A program made the position numbers and the translations under genes. The notes beneath the pieces were generated by a model that worked only from the letters and a program-made list of their open reading frames with translations, had not been told where the DNA came from and searched no databases. Positions 1 through 7,505 of a stretch of DNA of 15,058 nt are shown here, piece by piece (the first letter of the stretch is position 1; every line of letters begins with the position of its first letter). The stretch is from Planctomycetota bacterium (lineage in GTDB: Bacteria > Planctomycetota > Planctomycetia > Pirellulales > Lacipirellulaceae), in the NCBI GenBank assembly GCA_029259975.1, contig JAJDEE010000509.1:1-15058 (forward strand), read 5' to 3'.

Positions 1-1143
1 TCGCTCGTAAAACAACTTGGCACCGCCGGCTAATTCAACCGCACCTGCTTTAGGCTTGAGCTGGATACCCGACCAAGGTTTGGTCGGTTTGAGTTGCGGC
101 GTCCTTGCTCCACGGTCGCGACGCGACCAATAGGCCGACCAGCCGCTAAGTTCTTCCGCTGTCAAATCGCGTTGCCCCGCACTTTCGGCCGGTAAGAATT
201 CGGCCAAAAAACTGCTGCGGAGTGTGTCTAGCGAGTCTGGCCCGTTGATGATTAACCTTCCGCCCCAATGCAGCCAATCGACCATTGCGACTTGTTGCTC
301 GGGCGTCAAGCGTGTGGGGTCGACTTCGTCCCAAAACAGGTGCGACACGCTCGTCCAGGCCAGTGCGTTGCTCGGCAGCGGCAAGCTCTCCGTCGCGTCG
401 CCCAAAATCACTCGATAGTGTGGCTGCGAGGCCACGTCGAATTCCTCTTCCCAAGGCATTCGCACCGCGTCAGTGACTTTGAGAAATCCGTACTTGGAAA
501 TCTCACTAGACAGAACGACGACAAAATACTGGTACGAGGGCATCTTCTTCAGCACTGAAAAACCGATCAACTCGGGCCAGCCCGAGTTGCGATTTCTCAG
601 CGTAGTGCGAACTCGTACGCCCTGGCCCAGCTCGGGGACATAAAACTGACCTTCGACACGTTTTTTTCGTCCTTTCGCAAGTGCAACTGGGCGGGACGAT
701 TGAAAAGTAAAGTTTGTGTCTTTGAGTGTCGCTAGACGCCGCTTAGCATCGACAATAGTCGTCGTGCTATCGCCTACGAAATCTTCGTAGTTTGACTTCA
801 TCTCCTGTATCGTCGTTGTCCAGTGACCAGGTTTGACGAGTAACCCTGGGCCTGCGCTGCCCTCGGGCAATTCTCCCTCTGCCGCCGGGAGCAGCTCTTG
901 TCCGAGCAGCGGACGTAGCGGTTTGATCTCGCGATGTTCCTTTTTCTTTTTTTGAGCCAGCTTTTCCTTGAGCTGCTCGGCATCGACTTTCTCTTTCTCG
1001 GCTTGCGTTTGAGGCGTCTTTTTTGAATCGCAGCCACCGCAGCCAGCTGTAGCAAGTACGACGATTGCCAGCGGGATTATCAGCGGGATTATCAGCACGG
1101 GCCGCAGAGCCTCGGCGAAAAGTTTTATCCTGCGGTTCGGCAT
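1..1143 (-). CDS. Putative lipoprotein of unknown function, C-terminus beyond the window
   Basis: The frame is open from an ATG at 1143 down to the window edge: 381 codons with no stop, so the C-terminus is missing. The N-terminus has a basic start (MPNRR), a hydrophobic stretch at about residues 16-33 and a Cys in LATAGC (Cys35). This is close to a lipobox but has Thr at -3. A charged linker rich in Lys and Glu follows (about 42-73). Residues 281-305 (PEQQVAMVDWLHWGGRL and on to NGPDSL) recall the GATase1-like/Rossmann strand-turn seen in large planctomycete envelope proteins; that resemblance is from memory, not a search. I do not recognise the function. It lies 90 bp downstream of the ABC permease on the same strand and may be co-transcribed with it. 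No clear SD precedes the ATG. The real frame is certain because it stays open with normal codon use; the function is not. Confidence 0.8.
   Translation of the reverse strand, partial: MPNRRIKLFAEALRPVLIIPLIIPLAIVVLATAGCGGCDSKKTPQTQAEKEKVDAEQLKEKLAQKKKKEHREIKPLRPLLGQELLPAAEGELPEGSAGPGLLVKPGHWTTTIQEMKSNYEDFVGDSTTTIVDAKRRLATLKDTNFTFQSSRPVALAKGRKKRVEGQFYVPELGQGVRVRTTLRNRNSGWPELIGFSVLKKMPSYQYFVVVLSSEISKYGFLKVTDAVRMPWEEEFDVASQPHYRVILGDATESLPLPSNALAWTSVSHLFWDEVDPTRLTPEQQVAMVDWLHWGGRLIINGPDSLDTLRSSFLAEFLPAESAGQRDLTAEELSGWSAYWSRRDRGARTPQLKPTKPWSGIQLKPKAGAVELAGGAKLFYER
1069..1092. repeat. Perfect 12-bp tandem duplication inside a signal peptide
   Basis: CAGCGGGATTAT occurs twice in direct succession (1069-1080 and 1081-1092). 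Read on the minus strand it encodes IIPL twice in the hydrophobic core of the lipoprotein signal peptide, so the duplication is in frame and lengthens the core by four residues. It looks like a recent slippage event. Confidence 0.85.
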
Positions 1144-1233
1144 AGTATCTGGCTGGAATTGCGAGTCGCTGGTACGAGTTCAAAAAAATCTGCTTCGGAG
1201 CATTCTACCCGATCGTCGTCCGACTCGCATCGC

Positions 1234-2877
1234 TCATTCATCACGATTTAGTCGTTGATTTAGAAACTGTAAAATCGTCACCACGGCACCCAATGCCAGT
1301 ATCAGCATCAAGCACAGGGCCGAAACACGATCTTCGGCTCCGTAGTGCAATAACCCAAAGATACGCACCGACAGCGGCGACACTCCCGGCGGGACAACAA
1401 GCAGCGTCGCTGCCAAGTCGCCCAGCGCTACGATCATCGCCATGCAAGCCGCTGCGACCACGGCGGGCCAGCACCAAGGCAAAGCGATATTTAGCAGCTG
1501 TCGCCACCAGCCGGCACCTTCGCTGCGAGCGCTGTCGAGTACATCTTGTGGCAGACTCGCGAACTGTGCGCCGAGGATCAATGTGGCGAGGGGTAGCGCC
1601 CGAAGAAACTGCGCCAAAACCGGCGCCAAGATCGTGTGATCGTAGCACCATGTCAACGGTGCCAAAATCGAATCCGGTGGGTGATTCAGCCAACCAATAA
1701 TCCACACGCCTAGCAGGGGGCCAGGAATTGCAAACCCGAGCGACAACACCAGCGCCGTCAGCAATGCCGGCAGCCAACGAGTTCGCAACGCCCAAGCCAA
1801 CACGATCGCCACTGCGACGGCAGCAACCGCGGCGACAGATCCAATCGTCAGCGACCAACCCAACTCGCGACGATGCTCCCAAGGACTGCACGCGATCAGT
1901 GTCGCGGCTTTGCTGGCTGACCATTCGCGCACAACCGCGCCGTCGACTTGCTTGACCTGTGCCCCAGCCTTGCCAAGCAAGCCAAGCAGCGGCGCACCCA
2001 CCACGACAGCAGCCACCAGCCAAACAGCAAGCAAAAACATCCAATGACCGCGGCGCAATCGCCAGACCCAATCGGAAGAGGGCGAAACAAAATCAGAGAC
2101 TGGCACCCATTGCCAAACCGCCGTAAGCGCCGCCAGCACTAACATGACAAATGCCAACGTGCCTAACCACAATTCGTTGGCAGCAAATCGAGGTAATTCC
2201 GTCAGGCTGCTGGCGGCTTGGTCGATCGTTTCATTCGCATTTTCTACTGCCAGATCATTCAATGTACCGAGACTGGCAGCCGTATATATTTCTTCGGCAA
2301 AAGTACGCACCTGAAACAAATCGGTAACAGCAATCTCGCTAAAACAAAGCACTGTCACCCACAGCGCCGCTGCAGCGATGCCCACGATCGCGTGTTGCAA
2401 ACTTACTCGCAACAATACATACCATGCGGCAACGTCCTGCAGAGCTTCTTCTTCCAACTCGCGAGGCACCTTACGCAACGTCGCCGCGACGAACAAAACC
2501 ACCCAAGGAATCGCCGCCACACCGTGAACCCAAATCGCTCCACACCATCCTGTCAGCCAGCCACTCTTCACAAGCCAGCCCCCCTGCCCCACTGCTGCCT
2601 GCCATGCTGTCGCCTGGATGTAGAGAGGTACAAACAACAAAACAATCATCGAGTGTTCCAGCAATCGCCGCCCGCAGAGCGACGTCTTCGCGATAGCCAC
2701 CGCAAACAACGTGCCCAGCGGCAAGCTAATCAGCAGCGCTCCGCCAGCCAACCATGTCGAATTGAGCAGTAAACCACGCAACCGACCGTTCGCAACCAAA
2801 AGGCAAGCCACCCAGCCGACAAGGCCGACAAGGAGGAACGCACGACTAAGTCTGTTGTGATCACGAGGCTGAGTCAT
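1234..2877 (-). CDS. Two-domain ABC transporter permease (iron/thiamine type, FbpB/ThiP-like)
   Basis: This 547-residue protein has roughly 11-12 hydrophobic segments and two permease halves, as in the fused inner-membrane permeases of Fe(III), thiamine and similar importers. A cytoplasmic EAA-like loop lies in each half: about 141-163 (EEEALQDVAAWYVLLRVSL) and about 446-471 (LDSARSEGAGWWRQLLNIAL, then PW.WP). The second matches the family consensus, with Gly and the LP.P end. The first is degenerate, with Ala where the Gly should be and no Pro. About 75 residues between the halves (about 200-235 and 300-335) carry polar stretches that are likely loops. No ATPase or substrate-binding protein lies beside it, so the substrate cannot be assigned. 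Genes on both sides on the same strand are unrelated envelope proteins. The ATG at 2877 lacks a convincing SD. Confidence 0.85.
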   Translation of the reverse strand: MTQPRDHNRLSRAFLLVGLVGWVACLLVANGRLRGLLLNSTWLAGGALLISLPLGTLFAVAIAKTSLCGRRLLEHSMIVLLFVPLYIQATAWQAAVGQGGWLVKSGWLTGWCGAIWVHGVAAIPWVVLFVAATLRKVPRELEEEALQDVAAWYVLLRVSLQHAIVGIAAAALWVTVLCFSEIAVTDLFQVRTFAEEIYTAASLGTLNDLAVENANETIDQAASSLTELPRFAANELWLGTLAFVMLVLAALTAVWQWVPVSDFVSPSSDWVWRLRRGHWMFLLAVWLVAAVVVGAPLLGLLGKAGAQVKQVDGAVVREWSASKAATLIACSPWEHRRELGWSLTIGSVAAVAAVAVAIVLAWALRTRWLPALLTALVLSLGFAIPGPLLGVWIIGWLNHPPDSILAPLTWCYDHTILAPVLAQFLRALPLATLILGAQFASLPQDVLDSARSEGAGWWRQLLNIALPWCWPAVVAAACMAMIVALGDLAATLLVVPPGVSPLSVRIFGLLHYGAEDRVSALCLMLILALGAVVTILQFLNQRLNRDE

Positions 2878-2909
2878 GCCATTGGTGAGAACGAGGAATT
2901 TCGTAGGCA

Positions 2910-2931
2910 GTAAGATTACCCGTCATCTTAC
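2910..2931 (-). promoter_or_regulatory. Perfect dyad GTAAGAT-N8-ATCTTAC upstream of the permease
   Basis: A perfect 7-bp inverted repeat (2910-2916 and 2925-2931, 8-nt spacer) lies about 33 bp upstream of the permease start, in the 119-bp gap after the VWA gene. Its size and place would suit a dimeric repressor operator or a leader hairpin. There is no T tract in either direction, so it is unlikely to be a classical terminator. No good -35/-10 pair was found near it, so the regulatory role is a guess. Confidence 0.35.
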
Positions 2932-2996
2932 ACGACGCGAGCGGATTTTTCGGCCCCTGGCTCTATTTGGCAGCAAACATTCTCGTTCTTGCACGC

Positions 2997-4034
2997 TCAT
3001 TTTTTTCTTTTGGGCTTATCTTTTCTTGACCTTAACTTTTGTGTGTCGACAAAAACATACTGCCCGCCGGTTTCGCGAGCGAGCTGTACGAGGAAGTTTT
3101 CCTGCGTGAAAGAAGCTCCGCTGCCGTATTCTATCGTGTTGATCGCGATATCGTCACGGCGTGCGTGTCGAATCGCCTTGATCAGATCGCTGGCCGTCAT
3201 CGGATCATCTGTGTCGGTCAGAAAGAAAATCACATCGGGCCGCAATCGCAATGCCAGCAGCAGCGCATCTCGACGAAAAGTGCCGCCGGTGGCGGAAACA
3301 GCGTGAACAAATTTTTCGGCTCGGCGTTTGTTGGCATCGCTTGCAAAGGCGATCCTGCCCTGCCCACCTGTTAAATCCCAGGCCTGCGGTTCGTGGTTGA
3401 AAAAAATGATTTGAAACTGATGGACGCTGTCAAGCGAATCTAAGCTGGCAATCAGCTGCCCCTTGGCGGCGCGGAGTGGCGGGCCAGCCATACTGATCGA
3501 ACGGTCGAAGACGTAAACAAACCGCGAGCCTGTGCCTTCGATACCAAAGACGCTGACGGTCGCATTACGGTGGATGCTTCTTGAGGGAGCACCGCCAATA
3601 GACATTTGCCCAACGTTGCTGGGTTGAGTTTGAGCGAGCGAGTTGACACCGAGGGTTGGCAAGCGCGGTAGGGCCGCGTTGCTACGAGGGATTTCTGTAG
3701 TGCTGGGAAGTGCGGCCAGCAGGGGATCGTCCCTATTGGAGTTGGCGGAGGATTCTTCTGGCTTGGGTGGGTGGTCCTCCTTATCCTCAAAAAGCGAGCC
3801 TTCGTCGGACATTTTTTTGAGTACGATGCCGACCTCGCGTGTTGGTTGGTCGGCTGCGCTGCGCACTGGAGGAGTTTGCAGCCAGTAAAGCATAGTGGCT
3901 AGCAGGCTGGCGTGGATCACTATCGATACTGACCAAGCGGGCCAGCCTGGCGGGCGGTCAGTTGGCAAGTGATGGCGAGTGCGAGCCATGGGCAAAGCAT
4001 CTTTGTGGTTTTCGTCGATTGCGGCCAAACTCAC
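2997..4034 (-). CDS. Membrane-anchored VWA-domain protein
   Basis: The 345-residue product has a short cytoplasmic N-terminus and one membrane helix at about 35-52 (SVSIVIHASLLATMLYWL), similar to the TonB/TolA-type anchor of planctomycete VWA proteins. A polar Pro/Ser/Asn-rich linker runs to about 155, and a von Willebrand A domain occupies about 170-330. The metal-ion site (MIDAS) is visible: DRSIS at 177-181, Thr252 in GGT and Asp274 in FLTDTDDP. The end is very basic (RSRKDKPKRKK). VWA domains bind protein partners through the metal site; the partner is unknown and nothing nearby names it. The start is either GTG at 4034, 18 nt after the predicted transcription start, or ATG at 3989, which gives a protein 15 residues shorter. 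Neither has a well-placed SD. The gene is divergent from def. Confidence 0.85.
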   Translation of the reverse strand: MSLAAIDENHKDALPMARTRHHLPTDRPPGWPAWSVSIVIHASLLATMLYWLQTPPVRSAADQPTREVGIVLKKMSDEGSLFEDKEDHPPKPEESSANSNRDDPLLAALPSTTEIPRSNAALPRLPTLGVNSLAQTQPSNVGQMSIGGAPSRSIHRNATVSVFGIEGTGSRFVYVFDRSISMAGPPLRAAKGQLIASLDSLDSVHQFQIIFFNHEPQAWDLTGGQGRIAFASDANKRRAEKFVHAVSATGGTFRRDALLLALRLRPDVIFFLTDTDDPMTASDLIKAIRHARRDDIAINTIEYGSGASFTQENFLVQLARETGGQYVFVDTQKLRSRKDKPKRKK

Positions 4035-4058
4035 ACCTACGCCCGCAGTGGTCTCTAC

Positions 4059-4087
4059 TCTATAATTGCTTTCGCGTGAAAGTACAA
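4059..4087 (-). promoter_or_regulatory. Predicted sigma70-type promoter of the VWA gene
   Basis: On the minus strand TTGTAC (4087-4082) and TATAGA (4064-4059) are separated by 17 bp, close to the sigma70 consensus. Transcription would start near 4052, giving a leader of about 18 nt to the GTG at 4034. The -10 box overlaps a plus-strand TATAAT, so the two divergent genes may compete for polymerase. Confidence 0.5.
4061..4066 (+). promoter_or_regulatory. Candidate -10 box (TATAAT) for def
   Basis: A perfect TATAAT lies 51 bp upstream of the proposed TTG start of def. No recognisable -35 hexamer is present at 16-18 bp spacing (the position reads TACGCC). If used, the leader would be about 45 nt. 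Confidence 0.35.
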
Positions 4088-4117
4088 GATTGCTACCCTC
4101 TCAGCATAGGCAGACTT

Positions 4118-4705
4118 TTGAAACTTCAAATCATTCATTATCCCCACCCGACTTTGCGGCATGTTTCGAAACCGGTGAAGCGAGTCGATGCCGAGCTGCA
4201 CGACATGGTCGCACAAATGTTCGAATTGATGTACGAGCATGAGGGTGTCGGTCTGGCGGCCAATCAAGTCGACTTGCCGTATCGATTGTTCGTGGCCAAT
4301 CCGTCGGGCGATCCCAAGAACAAAGATACCGAGCATGTGTTTATCAATCCTGTGCTGAAAGGCGGCAAGGACCAAGCCGAAGGCGAAGAAGGATGCCTCA
4401 GCATCCCCGGTGTGTTGGGACAGGTGGTGCGGAAAGAAAAGATTACGATTGAGGCGTATAACTTGCAAGGCGAACAGTTTGTTGGCGAGCTTGATGGACT
4501 GTTTGCTCGAGTCGTTCAGCATGAGGTCGATCACCTTGACGGCAAACTTTTCATCGATCGACTACCAGCAGCCCAGGCGGCGGAGTTGCGTGAAGACTTG
4601 GAGGAATTCGAAATCGACTTCAATAGTAAGCGTGATTGTGGCGAGTTGCCCGACGATAATACCATCGCCGAGCGGTTGGCTGAGCTGGAGAAGCTGCGGA
4701 CTTAG
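4118..4705 (+). CDS. def: Peptide deformylase
   Basis: This metalloenzyme removes the N-formyl group from nascent proteins at the ribosome exit. All three family motifs are present, numbered from the TTG start: GVGLAANQ (43-50), EGCLS (91-95) and QHEVDH (134-139). Metal ligands are Cys93, His135 and His139, and Glu136 is the catalytic acid/base. Length is 195 residues, normal for the family with a modest C-terminal extension rich in Glu. The TTG at 4118 is chosen because it puts the conserved KLQIIHYPHPTLR start at the N-terminus and has AGG 7 nt upstream. The in-frame GTG at 4076 and the ATG at 3962, which would overlap the divergent VWA gene, are less likely. fmt follows 212 bp downstream, the usual functional pairing, but a repeat element separates the two genes. 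Confidence in function is very high, in the exact start moderate. Confidence 0.95.
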   Translation: MKLQIIHYPHPTLRHVSKPVKRVDAELHDMVAQMFELMYEHEGVGLAANQVDLPYRLFVANPSGDPKNKDTEHVFINPVLKGGKDQAEGEEGCLSIPGVLGQVVRKEKITIEAYNLQGEQFVGELDGLFARVVQHEVDHLDGKLFIDRLPAAQAAELREDLEEFEIDFNSKRDCGELPDDNTIAERLAELEKLRT

Positions 4706-4754
4706 GCGAGAGTAGGTTTTCTCTCTACTGAGTTACTCAAAGTGAAAAGAGAAT

Positions 4755-4869
4755 CACCACGGAAGCACGGAGAACTCTGAGAAAATGGTAGAAATCGCAA
4801 TTTGAAGCAGGGCAGGATTCGTCGTTCTTTCAATGAAAAATACTCCGTGTCCTCCGTGACTCCGTGGTG
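4755..4869. repeat. Inverted pair of CACCACGGA-type intergenic repeats
   Basis: CACCACGGAAGCACGGAG (4755-4772) is matched in inverted orientation at 4852-4869, where the reverse complement reads CACCACGGAGTCACGGAG: 16 of 18 identical, with a 79-nt spacer. A further partial unit (TCCGTGTCCTCCGTG) extends the right arm from about 4843. Sequences of this kind are scattered between genes in many planctomycete and related environmental genomes; this is from general knowledge. The pair fills most of the def-fmt gap and could fold in RNA. It also produces a spurious minus-strand reading frame. Confidence 0.8.
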
Positions 4870-4917
4870 AAATTCTTTGTCTGTTTTCAGTTTGAGTAGT
4901 TAAGGACGTACCGAAAT

Positions 4918-5853
4918 ATGCGAATTGTCGTTTTGGGAACTGGGCCATTTGCCGTGCCGTCGCTACGCGCACTACACGCCTCGCAGCACGAGGTGCTTTA
5001 CGCCGTGTCGCGCCCACCGCGTGGAAGACGGGCAAAGCCGGCACCGGTGTTTGTTGCTGCTGAGGAGCTGGGCATTGAAACGTGGCTTCCCGAAACTGTT
5101 AATTGCGACGAAGTACGCAAAAAGTTTGCCACTCTCGAAGCCGACTTGCTGGTCGTTTGCGATTATGGCGAAATCCTCAAGCCCGAATCGCTGGCTGTTA
5201 CGCGACTTGGCGGAATCAACCTTCATGGTTCGCTGTTGCCAAAATATCGAGGCGCCGCGCCCGTTCAGTGGGCCGTACTCAATGGCGATGCAGAAACCGG
5301 CAACACCGTGATTGAGATGACGCCAGGTCTTGATGCGGGGCCTGCACTCGGTGTGCAACGAATCGCGATTGACCCGGACGAAACGGCAGGCGAGTTGGAA
5401 TCGCGCATGGCCGATCTAGGCGCAGACTTGGTGCTGGAAGTCGTCGAGCAATTGGCCGACGGCACGGCAGAGCCGGTGACCCAAGACAAAAGCCAAGCGA
5501 CCAAAGCGCCTCGATTGACTAAAGAAATGGGCCAAATCGATTGGTCGCGTTCGGCACAGGAAATCAAAAATCAGGTGCGGGCGCTGCAACCTTGGCCACG
5601 TGCATTCACGGCGTGGCAACGCACCGAGGGCGAGCCGTTGCGGCTGATTGTCCATCAAGCCGTTATTGAACAGGGCGAGCAAGTCACCACGCCCGGTGAA
5701 GTCTGCTGCGTTGAACGGAGACTACTCGTTTCGACAGGACAAGGCCTACTGCGTCTCTTAAAGGTCCAACCCGCTGGTAAGCGTGCGATGGCAGCAGAAG
5801 ATTTTTTACGAGGAGTCGAGCTACGGATTGGCGACCAGTTAAACGGAGGGTGA
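4918..5853 (+). CDS. fmt: Methionyl-tRNA formyltransferase
   Basis: The enzyme transfers a formyl group from 10-formyltetrahydrofolate to initiator Met-tRNA, which commits it to translation initiation. The 311-residue length is typical. The N-terminal Rossmann-like formyltransferase domain begins MRIVVLGTGPFAVPSLRAL. The catalytic triad is Asn101 and His103 in INLHGSLLPKYRG and Asp139 in TPGLDAGP. The basic folate/tRNA-binding SLLPKYRG lies at 105-112. The C-terminal OB-fold-like domain (about 205-311) carries the expected QVRALQPWP segment. Where many homologues read AYGxIL this one reads CDYGEIL (81-87), a local variant near the folate site that is unlikely to abolish activity. The ATG at 4918 has AAGGA 11 nt upstream. 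The gene follows def, but the repeat-filled gap leaves co-transcription unproven. Confidence 0.96.
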   Translation: MRIVVLGTGPFAVPSLRALHASQHEVLYAVSRPPRGRRAKPAPVFVAAEELGIETWLPETVNCDEVRKKFATLEADLLVVCDYGEILKPESLAVTRLGGINLHGSLLPKYRGAAPVQWAVLNGDAETGNTVIEMTPGLDAGPALGVQRIAIDPDETAGELESRMADLGADLVLEVVEQLADGTAEPVTQDKSQATKAPRLTKEMGQIDWSRSAQEIKNQVRALQPWPRAFTAWQRTEGEPLRLIVHQAVIEQGEQVTTPGEVCCVERRLLVSTGQGLLRLLKVQPAGKRAMAAEDFLRGVELRIGDQLNGG

Positions 5854-5866
5854 GAGCCAAGCAAGC

Positions 5867-5911
5867 GACAGGATAGTTTTGGTGAATCGCACTGGCTGTC
5901 GGTATCCTGTC
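5867..5911 (+). terminator. Stem-loop after fmt, possible terminator or operator
   Basis: GACAGGATA (5867-5875) is perfectly inverted as TATCCTGTC (5903-5911) with a 27-nt loop, 13 bp after the fmt stop. No T tract follows, so it is not a canonical intrinsic terminator. It could protect the 3' end of the mRNA or bind a regulator of the downstream protease gene. Confidence 0.4.
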
Positions 5912-6010
5912 CAGTCTAAAATCTGCCTCAGAAAGTTGCATCCGGCTTGCCACCTCCTGTTTTATCGATGCCACTATCGCATTCGCATTGCCTTGGTCCA
6001 TAATGCATAG

Positions 6011-7405
6011 ATGCCACATCGTAATCTTTTGCTGCTGCTTGCATCCGCGTTGATTTCTTATGCTTGCTACGTGCGTGCAGAACAGAATCCTTACGCGCGT
6101 TATGTGGGGACCGGTTATTCGGTGATCGATCGTTGGTCGCTCGAAGAGACACCCGATCAAGAGCTGTTTGAAGGAGCGATGCGTGGGATGATTGACGTTT
6201 TGCGCCAGTCGGGCGACGAGCACTCTGCTTTCGTTAACGCAAAGCAACAGGAGAGATTCCGCGAGGAATTGACCCAGCAGTTTGGCGGCATAGGAGTTCA
6301 GATCAGACTGCTGGGCGAGCCTGCCTTGCCTACGGTCGTCGGCCCGCCATTACAAGATTCCCCTGCCTTGCTTGCCGACATCCGTTCGGGTGATCGCATT
6401 TTGGCAATCGATAGTCAGCCAACTGCCGAAATGGAAATGGACGAGGTTTTAGAGCTTGTACGCGGACCCCTCGGGCAACCGATCACGCTGGCAGTTCGCC
6501 GCAGGGGTGAAAAAGCTATGCACGACATTGAGCTTGTACGGGCCATCATCACAGTCGACTCGATTTACGGAGACCTTCGCGACAACCAAAGCCAGTGGAA
6601 GTTTCGACTCGCTGCCGAGCCGCGCATTGGCTATGTCCGAATCATGAGTTTTGGCGACAAAACCGTCGCCGAACTCACTCGCACTTTAGCAGCCTTAACT
6701 GCTGAGAGGACCGGCCAGTCAGGCTCGCCTGGTATTGACGCACTGATTCTCGACGTACGCGACAATGGCGGCGGTGCACTTGATGCGGCAGTGGATATCT
6801 GCGATCTATTCTTGCGTGCCGGTCAAACGATTATCACCACCCGCGGACGCGACCATGAAACTCGCGATCGCTTTGTCTCGACTGGCAGTGGTGGCTACAC
6901 CGAGATACCGTTGGCAGTACTGATCAACCACGACAGCGCCAGTGCCAGCGAAATTTTAGCCGCCTGCCTGCAAGACTATGGCCGAGCGGCGGTCGTCGGG
7001 CAACGATCCTACGGCAAAGGCACCGTACAAAAATTGTTTACACACATCGAGTCGGGTCGTAGCTTGCTGAAACTCACGTCGGCCACCTATTGGCGACCAA
7101 GCGAACAGAATATCCACCGCATGCCGGGCGACAACGAGCAAGATACCTGGGGCGTGCGTCCCAACCCGGGATTTAAAGTTCCCACGGACGAGAAAGATCT
7201 CTTCCAATGGCGACTGTACCGCAGACGCCGCGATCTATTGGGTGGTCATCAGCCCGGCATTCTAGCCGAGCAACTTGACAAGGCCGACCAGCTTGCTGCC
7301 GAAAAGGCTGGCCAAGAGTTCTACACACTGCCAGAGTCCTTTTCTGATCGAGTTTTGCAGCGTGCTGTTGAGTACCTGCAAGGAAAGCTTTCCGACGGTC
7401 AGTAG
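6011..7405 (+). CDS. S41-family C-terminal processing protease (CtpA/Prc-like)
   Basis: This is an exported serine protease of 464 residues. An N-terminal signal sequence (MPHRNLLLLLASALISYACY) ends near residue 23 (VRA|EQ). Next come an N-terminal helical segment with the DEHSAFV turn (69-75), a PDZ domain at about 90-175 (FGGIGVQI, IRSGDRILAID) and the S41 core at about 200-390. The catalytic dyad is Ser311 in NHDSASASEI and Lys336 in SYGKGTVQ, 25 residues apart as in plant CtpA. The family SATYWRPSEQNIHR strand and DxWGVRPNPG follow (357-387). The last ~70 residues are a charged tail. Such proteases trim or degrade envelope proteins by recognising C-termini through the PDZ domain. The ATG at 6011 has no evident SD. 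It stands alone between two stem-loops, so it is probably its own transcription unit. No member-specific name (ctpA, ctpB, prc) is justified. Confidence 0.93.
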   Translation: MPHRNLLLLLASALISYACYVRAEQNPYARYVGTGYSVIDRWSLEETPDQELFEGAMRGMIDVLRQSGDEHSAFVNAKQQERFREELTQQFGGIGVQIRLLGEPALPTVVGPPLQDSPALLADIRSGDRILAIDSQPTAEMEMDEVLELVRGPLGQPITLAVRRRGEKAMHDIELVRAIITVDSIYGDLRDNQSQWKFRLAAEPRIGYVRIMSFGDKTVAELTRTLAALTAERTGQSGSPGIDALILDVRDNGGGALDAAVDICDLFLRAGQTIITTRGRDHETRDRFVSTGSGGYTEIPLAVLINHDSASASEILAACLQDYGRAAVVGQRSYGKGTVQKLFTHIESGRSLLKLTSATYWRPSEQNIHRMPGDNEQDTWGVRPNPGFKVPTDEKDLFQWRLYRRRRDLLGGHQPGILAEQLDKADQLAAEKAGQEFYTLPESFSDRVLQRAVEYLQGKLSDGQ

Positions 7406-7409
7406 TTTC

Positions 7410-7439
7410 GGACCGAAGATTCCAAGATAATTTCGGTCC
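7410..7439 (+). terminator. Stem-loop after the S41 protease gene
   Basis: GGACCGAA (7410-7417) pairs perfectly with TTCGGTCC (7432-7439) across a 14-nt loop, 4 bp after the protease stop codon. The position is right for a transcript end, but the following bases (ACTCGGTTAATTAG) lack a T run, so termination strength is uncertain. Confidence 0.45.
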
Positions 7440-7505
7440 ACTCGGTTAATTAGCCTTCGAGCCTGCGGTTACGCTTCAGAAGACGCACCCCAGGAAAGCT
7501 CGATC

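Noticed and set aside
767..1183. Minus-strand frame of 138 codons upstream of and over the left-edge lipoprotein
   Set aside because: It is out of frame with the 381-codon open frame from 1143, is low in hydrophobic structure and very Arg-rich, and so is a shadow frame.
2218..2772. Plus-strand frame of 184 codons inside the permease
   Set aside because: Antisense to a well-supported membrane protein; its Arg/Gln/His/Pro-rich composition is typical of a shadow.
2888..2989. Inverted 8-mers AGAACGAG / CTCGTTCT around the permease leader
   Set aside because: The arms are short and 86 bp apart, as expected by chance.
3962..4117. N-terminal extension of peptide deformylase to an ATG at 3962
   Set aside because: It would overlap the divergent VWA gene and the promoter region, and family members start at the KLQIIHYPHPTLR segment.
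4754..5044. Minus-strand frame of 96 codons across the def-fmt gap
   Set aside because: It is produced by the CACCACGGA repeat pair and the antisense of the fmt start; no start signals.
5684..6247. Minus-strand frame of 187 codons across the fmt-protease gap
   Set aside because: Antisense to both flanking genes, with no signal, domain or SD.
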